The notes under the pieces were generated by a model that saw only the letters and a list, made by a program, of their open reading frames with translations, was not told the origin of the DNA and made no database searches. From Vermamoeba vermiformis (Eukaryota; Tubulinea; Echinamoebida): a DNA stretch of 64,000 bases. Location: positions 16,352 to 80,351 of the forward strand of contig JBEWZL010000079.1 of NCBI GenBank assembly GCA_045837725.1, in the 5' to 3' direction. The translations under genes and the position numbers were made by a program. Below are positions 57,852-64,000 of this stretch, one piece after another (position 1 is the stretch's first letter; each line of letters begins with the position of its first letter).

Positions 57852-59006
57852 ATGTTTCGCAGAAGAGTAGCCGTTCGCCCAGGTGTTCGAGGACCCGTCG
57901 TGCGTGTTCGTCGCCCTGTCAGGTACCTCCACTTAGATCCGCTTTGATCAAAACTAATATCCGTATAATAGAGTCGTAGTATCACCCTTTAGAGTTCGCC
58001 CGTTTCTCATGACTCGTGCAATCGTCAGAAGTGTTGCTGTGGTGACGCTGACTGCTGTCACGGTCAATGAATTAAACAACATGGCTATATGCAAGGGCAA
58101 GAAAGGAGAGTTTAGAGAGATGCGAGACACTGTAAGTCTTCATATTTAAGCGCTATTTGAACAAGACTATGGTCGTGTCGCTACGCGATCCATTTTTATT
58201 TTCTATTTTTGGAGCGTTTACTGATTTCTGATCTTATCGATAACTAGGACCACCCACCTTGCAAGGTGCATACCATCAAGGATTTGGACTCGTTGATTGA
58301 GTTCCAGTTGAAGGACTCGAAGGGCGCATCTGCTACTGTCTACAGCAATAGTGTAAGTAGCTTCAAACACGTGCAGTCTTAAGTATAGGAAAAATATATA
58401 TCCTCTACTAAGGGCAACAAGGCTTATAAAGATCGCAGTCCTAGAAGACATACGGCAAATCTGCGACAAAATTCGTGGCTTTAAGACTTTTCATTCTTGC
58501 GATAACCACTCCTAATCCACTTGACAATTTTATCATTCTAACATGCTGTTTAATAGTATTGCACGACATGCGGTCAATATTTCTTCTTGACTAAGCAAGA
58601 TATCAACAAGCCGATCGAGTACCAAATGACCACCACGACAACCACTGTGCACCCTACTGCAGTGCCTGTTCAACCAGCGATGCAACCACAACAACAAGCC
58701 CAGGGCTATATGCCACAGCAACAACAATTCGGAGCACTTCCGCCTCAACAATATACGCAACAAGTGGTGCCTCAACCGCAATACGGTTATCCTCCCAATA
58801 TGGCCGCAATGCCGTATCAAGGCATGCCACAACAGCAACCGCAAGGCACGCCTTATTCTCAACAGCAGCCGCAAGGCATGCCTTATTCTCAACAGCCCAA
58901 TCAACAGTTTGTTCCGGGCACGCAAGGCCAGCCCAATCCGTACATGCAATCTGGTCCTTACCAACAGCAACAACAGTACCAAGTGCATACCACTCACCAG
59001 TCTTAA
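57852..59006 (+). CDS. Small basic / Pro-Gln-rich protein, paralogue of the next gene's N-terminal half
   Basis: Four exons, ATG at 57852 (MFRRRVAVRPGVRGPVVRVR), stop TAA at 59004-59006. A basic Arg/Val start is followed by a shared domain: AICKGKKGEFREMRDT, CKVHTIKDLDSLIEFQLKD, YCTTCGQYFFLTKQDINKPI. The YC-x2-C pair may bind zinc. The tail is Pro/Gln/Met-rich (repeats of QQPQGMPYS), prion-like and probably disordered. The domain and intron sites recur in the next gene, so the two are tandem duplicates. This copy lacks the FYVE finger and helical repeats. The domain is not known to me. Confidence 0.75.
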
Positions 59007-59286
59007 GTAGTCCAACTTGCATGATCCTATTCTCATGGACTTTTTAATGTTACGTTTTTTTTTCGGCTGGATCGTGTAATCCACTTTTTTCGACTTTTCG
59101 ATTGTAAATAATTGTAAATAATTTACATAAAAATTTAAGCAAATCAGCGGGATTACACTTACGCGTGTATCGAACAAGTACATAAAAAGCACGTGCGTGT
59201 CATTTTTTTTTGACAGTTCAGAAACTCGATCCAATTTTTTCGCAAATTCCTGCGATTGAATAAGAACACAACAGACGCGATCAACA

Positions 59287-62190
59287 ATGAGACGAGGCGG
59301 TGGAGGAGGATTTAAAGTGACGAAGACAGTCACCACTTCGAAGCCAACAGGTCGTGTTACAACTACGACCACAAAAACGGTGACGACATCCTCGCCTGGA
59401 ATCTTTTCAAGCCCAAGCGTAGTTGTTAAATCTCCAACTATAAGCCCTACAGTTAAATTGTCTTCATCGGGCGTCAAAGTAAAAGTTAAAACACCCGTTG
59501 GAAAAGTCAAAGTAAAGAAGACTTATGTTGTCAGAAGGTAAATATTCATGATTATTGTTGATATTTATGTATTTTAAAAATATTATTCTCGATACTAATT
59601 TTAAATAGAGTTACAGTTGCTCCGCCTAGACGCAGATTTTGCTTGGCGAGGGCTTTGGTATTTACCACCGCTGCTGTGGCTTTGACAACGGTTTCTTTAG
59701 CCGAAATGGATCGTGTTGTAATTATTAAAGGAAAAAAAGGCAATTTCCGGTGCGCCAGAGATACGGTAATATTTTGTGGATCAACGGTCCTGATCGAGAT
59801 CTGACACTTTGACCGAAGGATGCTCCCACCTGTGCCGTTCATAACATTAGAGAATTGGGACATTTGGTCGAAATAAGAGTCACGGATTCCATGGGTCAAA
59901 CTGGTTCATTTTACAGCGACAGCGTAAGATCCCAAAATGTACATTTTATCAAAACTAACACGTTCATTTTAGTACTGCGTGACATGTGGCCAATATTTCA
60001 TGCTCCGCAGAGAAGAAATCAATGTGCCGATCGAATATCAGATCCAGCAACAAACGACGGTTGTGCAAGGCATGCCTCCTGACGCAATGATGGGTGGTTC
60101 TCCTATGGGCCCTCAAGCTGTTCAACAAGTCGTCACCGTTCAACAACCACCATTGCCGACAATTAGACCTGCTTGGATTAAGGACCGTGATGCTCCAAAG
60201 TACGCTACTCGCAACACCTTATCAACATCCTTTTGTAGTCACTAATAATTTTACAGTTGCATGAGATGCCGATCAGAGTTCACAGTCACATTGCGAAGAC
60301 ATCACTGCAGAAATTGCGGCAAAATCTTTTGCACGGACGTAAGTCGAGTTTGACACGTGTCACAGATAATGTTGCTAATCCTTCGCTCAGTGCTGTTTCA
60401 AGAAGATAAAATTGAAGCATTTGGGCTATGACAGCAAAGAGCTGACGTGTGTTGAGTGCCTTAGTTTCTTAGAGCAATACTGGCACAACCAACGAAACCC
60501 GCAAAAAGTCGTTGTTAACACGCCTGCCAATACGAATGTCAGCGTGCTGCCCAACCCTATGCAACAGCCTATGGGCCCACAACCGCAGTATGGTGCCTAT
60601 CCTCAACAATCCGGCGCTAACCAAGTGCCGTACTATCCGCCGAACAATGGAAGCGTGCTGCCGAACCCCTCAAATCAACAACCCATCAGTGCGCCACAAC
60701 CTCAATACGATCAATACAATAACAACAATCAAATGATGCAACAACAACAGCCATACCCACCGCAACAACAGCCGTTTGATCCGTCTGGACAACAGAAGGT
60801 CTATTACCCTTCACAATACAGTGCTCACGCTCCAATCAATCAACAACAAGCACCGCAACCCCAGCCTACTGCTCAATTCACTCAAATTTACAACAGCGAC
60901 CAGCCCGCTTATGACCCGTCACGACCTCAACAGTTCAGTGCGCACGCTCCTCCTCCAAACAACCAGACTTATACGCCCACTATTGTTCCGACACACAGCA
61001 CTCCTTCTGGTCCCAAGAAGAACCTAGACGAGTTGTTTTCATCAGTCAAAACGAACTTATCAAACGCGACGCATATGCACTCGCACTACAGACACACTGA
61101 AGCTGCTGAGGCACTTGAGAAGGCACGCACTGATTTGAACATGATGGACACTGCTCCGTTCAATCTCGTTGACAATGTCAGGTCCTTCATCAATGACATG
61201 CGTTACCAAATTGACGCCTTGGAGAAGAAGATTGCTGAGTCCATGACAACACGTGTCGTGGAGGACAAGGTCCGTGAGGCCAAGACTCATGGCACCACCG
61301 CCAAGGACATGCACTATCACAACAGATACCAAGAGGCCCTCGAAGCTGTCGCCAAGGCCCGTGAAGCCATTGCACAACTCTCGAACCCGCCTTACAGTAC
61401 TCATCCCTCCGTGTACAGCTTCCTTCCTGACTTCATTAATCAAATCAATGAGATTGAAGCCAAGTGCGGCGAGTCCTTGCAATCTCGCAAGATTGACGAG
61501 AAGATCCGTGAAGCCAGGAGTCTTGGTACAAAGGCCAAGGACATGCACTACCACAACAGATACGATGAATCCCTCGATGCTGTTGCCAAGGCCCGCGAGT
61601 GCATCGTCAACCTTCAATCAACTTACGGAGCCTTCAAGAGTGTCGTAGATTTCTTGCCTGACTTTGTGCGACAAATCAACGAAATTGAAGCTATGTGCGG
61701 TGAATCCTTGCAAGGCCGTAAGATTGACGAAAAGATCCGCGAGGCCAAGAGTCTTGGCACCAAGGCCAAGGACATGCACTTCCACTACAGATTCAACGAG
61801 TCACTTGAAGCTGTTGCCAAGGCCCGTGAATGCATTGTCAACCTTCAATCAACCTATGGTACCTTCAGGAGCGTCATTGAGTTCTTACCGGACTTTATCC
61901 GACAAATTGACGACATCGAAAGACAGTGCGGCGAATCCTTGATGAACAGAACTGTTGACGAGAAGATCCGCGAGGCCAAGTCACACGGTACTACTGCCAA
62001 AGACATGATCTATCACAACAGATACCAAGAAGCCCTCAACGCTGTTGCGAAGGCACGTGAAAGCATTCTGCAGCTCTCTGATATGCCGTTCATTAACTTC
62101 CCTGCCGTCACTTCTTTCTTGCCCGAGTTCATCACCCAGATCAACGGCTACGAACAAACTTGTGACGCTGCTTTGGGTCCCAAGTATTAA
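59287..62190 (+). CDS. FYVE-finger protein with five helical repeats
   Basis: About six exons, ATG at 59287 ([18 protein letters not shown]), stop TAA at 62188-62190, roughly 890 residues. Order: basic Thr/Val-rich start; the domain shared with the preceding gene ([15 protein letters not shown] ... [20 protein letters not shown]); a FYVE zinc finger with [26 protein letters not shown] and CVEC, split by an intron near 60341-60391; a Pro/Gln/Asn-rich disordered region; and five helical repeats of about 77-80 residues (for example [34 protein letters not shown]). FYVE fingers bind phosphatidylinositol 3-phosphate on endosomes through the RRHHCR patch. The repeats look like MIT/TPR-type bundles. 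An endosomal scaffold is the natural inference. Confidence 0.85.
61035..62187 (+). repeat. Tandem repeat array inside the FYVE gene
   Basis: Five degenerate copies of about 230-240 bp in one exon. The DNA of copies 2-4 is very similar (for example AAGATCCG-GA-GCCA recurs near 61500, 61730 and 61965), so copies 2-4 probably arose by recent internal duplication. Copy 1 (from about 61035) is the most diverged, and copy 5 ends at the stop. Each unit encodes a helix pair with [22 protein letters not shown] and ends with SFLPDFIxQINEIExxCGES. Confidence 0.85.
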
Positions 62191-62969
62191 ATCATGTAGT
62201 TATAAATCAGTTTTTATTACTGCTCGAGCAGATTGAAATTTGTTCTCAAATCTTTTTCGTGCGCAGGCCAAGCAAACGAACATTATCGATCTGTAAGGCT
62301 AACGAAGTTCTAGGACCTAAAAAATGAAATCCTCAGCGAACAAATTAAACACCAAAATCAGTCCGCAGTGCACGGAGTGTTTGTCTTGGGGCAGGGAAAA
62401 CGCCAGTGCAGTGTCACGTCGCGCAACCACAATACGTAGGATAACCCAGCTAGAAGCACGAGTCCTCACAACAGAGCTATCAGTATGGGAGCGAGCATAC
62501 CAACGCACGGGCTGCGCGACGAGAGTTGTCAAATCCAGAATCCTGAACCACAACGCACTGCATAAAAGCAAATAGATTCGTTAAGGAGCGAAACCGCACA
62601 CGGATTTCGAGTATGGTTATACATACCAGTATCGGGTCAACGGGAAGCAGGGCTACTTCAACATCTGCAAGAAAATAAATTAGAAATTACTATTAACGTT
62701 AAAATTACAAATATTTACTAGGATACAAACGAATACACGCAAACAGAATATAATAATAATGTATTAATAATTAATTACAAATGTTTATTTCGTGGAAATT
62801 ATCAATCACGCTTTCACTTCACTTACGGGTATTTTCGCGTAAAGGAAGCAAAAATATAATTAAATATTATCTGCTTCAGTCACGTCATTTTGCTGTTGTA
62901 GTGTTTGTTGGGTTTCGAAAAACAATGAAAAAGGGTTAGGACCTACCACCTTTCAATCAGTGAATCGAT
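62191..62969. other. Intergenic, with a weak minus-strand coding trace
   Basis: No clear gene. On the minus strand, a block beginning DVEVALLPVDPIL before GTATGT (about 62664-62626) can splice to CVVVQDSGFDNSRRAARALV with a stop near 62486, but no start codon was found, so it may be a relic or chance. The rest is AT-rich. Confidence 0.3.
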
Positions 62970-64000
62970 AGTCGTTCGACTTTCGGGTAAGGTAAATTTT
63001 ACCTTCTTTTTTATTTACCTACCTGAAAAGTCGGAAGGTAACCAAAACCAGGTTATATTTACCAAGGTAAATTGGTAAATTACCAGTGTGTAGCCTTCCT
63101 CTTACGGGCAATATGCTTGGGTGTTGAACCAATCCACAATGTTAAATCCATTGGGGCTCAAATTAATAATTAATAGTGGAGTCAATTTAATTAATAATTA
63201 CAATTCCAATTATCGGCGAAGCAACGTACGTTGCTTATCAAATACCCGTCAATTAGTAAACAACTCTTATTGAAGGTTTAATATTCCTGCAGGTCGAAAA
63301 GATCACGGCCAAGCTGAATACTAAATTTGTTGAGGCTTTACAAAATTGTTCGTTCCAATTGGCGGATTGGATTGCAAGATCAACTTGAGCAAGTAGCGCC
63401 TCGAATAAGAACTTGCTAGTGCGGTCAAAGAACAGGTTATTGTCCACAAAAAGATAATGCGAACAGAATTCGAGTTGCTGAAAAAGCTGATCGAGCGACT
63501 GAACCGCGAGGATTGCACAAATTGTAATACGATGAATAACTCCCCCACGTAAGTAATGTTTCAATAGGGCTAATTAATACTAACCGACACCACAGTGCTG
63601 TTCCCGAGGTTTCGATCGAGGAAATAAAATCGCTTCTCTAGAGAAGACCTCACTACAAGCTATCGGTTCCAAATACAAATAAATCGACAAATGCAATAGT
63701 CTAATAAATTCAAAATGGCTGAAATATTGAATATAGAGAGATTAATTGGAGAAGGGTCGCAACAGATTCAGCTTTCGAAGGCAATCCAGGACTTGTCACC
63801 TAAATAAAACCTTTTGATATACTTATCCAAGAAGCGTGGCCAATGTTACTTCTTTATAGTCAGCTTTACATCATAGATTGGCAATTGGAGGTAAATTTAC
63901 CTTAACCTAAGGGAAAGGTAAATTATCCGTTTCCTACCCGAAAAGTCGGTAGGAAAAAAAAAACCAGGTAAAATTTACCTTACCCAGAAGTCGAACGACT
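62970..64000. mobile_element. DNA element with about 35-bp terminal inverted repeats
   Basis: Bases 62970-63004 and 63966-64000 are inverted copies with two mismatches; both ends read inward as AGTCGTTCGACTT...GGGTAAGGTAAATTTTACCT. Just inside each arm lie further related motifs: GGTAAATT units, and the partly palindromic GAAAAGTCGG near 63025 and again near 63940 in the same orientation. This is the structure of a DNA transposon or MITE with subterminal repeats, about 1.03 kb if it ends at base 64000. The target-site duplication cannot be read because the right end coincides with the window edge. The interior holds a short coding frame (63457-63641) but no transposase domain. Superfamily not assigned. 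Confidence 0.72.
63457..63641 (+). CDS. Short spliced frame inside the inverted-repeat element
   Basis: ATG at 63457 reads MRTEFELLKKLIERLNREDC and on to NNSPT, donor GTAAGT at about 63551, acceptor CACAG near 63595, then AVPEVSIEEIKSLL and TAG at 63639-63641. It encodes a helical, charged peptide of about 45 residues. Just upstream (63295-63387) another helical stretch (VEKITAKLNTKFVEALQNCS) is open but not joined. It could be a fragment of a captured host gene or of an element protein. Confidence 0.35.

Noticed and set aside
58533-59510. Long minus-strand frame of about 325 codons
   Set aside because: It is the shadow of the Gln/Pro-rich coding exon and the following gene's first exon; composition follows the CAA/CAG repeats.
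62324-62575. Plus-strand frame of 83 codons after the FYVE gene
   Set aside because: No recognisable pattern; the opposite strand gives a more protein-like spliced trace, itself weak.
1-64000. Frequent TAATATTA-like strings in introns and spacers
   Set aside because: Probably reflects AT-rich intron composition; no fixed spacing or context was seen.

Overview
The window is nuclear DNA of a eukaryote with a compact, intron-rich genome. Most genes carry many short introns (about 40-110 nt) with donors such as GTACGT and GTAAGT and acceptors ending in YAG. TAA, TAG and TGA are all used as stops, so the code is standard. Gene content fits a free-living phagotrophic protist, perhaps an amoebozoan: RasGEF, TBC, FYVE, 14-3-3, AMPK gamma, MMACHC, an LRR-patatin protein, F-box proteins, and secreted lectin-like and pectin-type enzymes. 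The placement is inference from content only.

Layout. 1-1.4 kb: 3' part of a secreted beta-helix protein. 1.7-9.4 kb, mostly minus strand: an orphan signal-peptide exon, a hairpin-rich non-coding stretch, then an intron-rich piggyBac transposase whose frame runs, through introns of matching phase, straight out of a complete ubiquitin-specific-protease (USP) domain. A long unidentified coding region lies just upstream and may be the same gene. 9.6-15.1 kb: two tandem genes for secreted proteins with three L-type-lectin-like modules, separated by a decayed exon copy. 15-31 kb: a membrane protein with a C2H2 finger, a PPR protein, a coiled-coil protein, an MFS transporter, 14-3-3, AMPK gamma, MMACHC, and an LRR-patatin protein. 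31-39.5 kb: two divergent propeller-like genes (one with an F-box, one with an elongin-box-like tail), a pure-purine tract followed by a kinase catalytic-loop fragment, a RasGEF and an unknown gene. 40-49 kb: cell-surface and secreted proteins, including a PL26-type rhamnogalacturonan exolyase with a GPI-like tail. 50-57 kb: F-box/ankyrin, ankyrin-TBC and a CHK/APH-type kinase. 57.8-62.2 kb: a diverged tandem pair, one copy of which gained a FYVE finger and a five-copy helical repeat array. 63-64 kb: a DNA element with 35-bp terminal inverted repeats.

Themes. Endosome/Rab/Ras signalling (TBC, FYVE, RasGEF, 14-3-3) and ubiquitin handling (USP, two F-box proteins, elongin-box-like tail) recur. 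Secreted lectins, a beta-helix protein and PL26 suggest contact with, or digestion of, polysaccharide-coated food. The strongest candidate for something new is the USP-piggyBac coding unit at 2.4-9.4 kb. I saw no tRNA, rRNA, CRISPR array, or retroviral or Polinton-like element.
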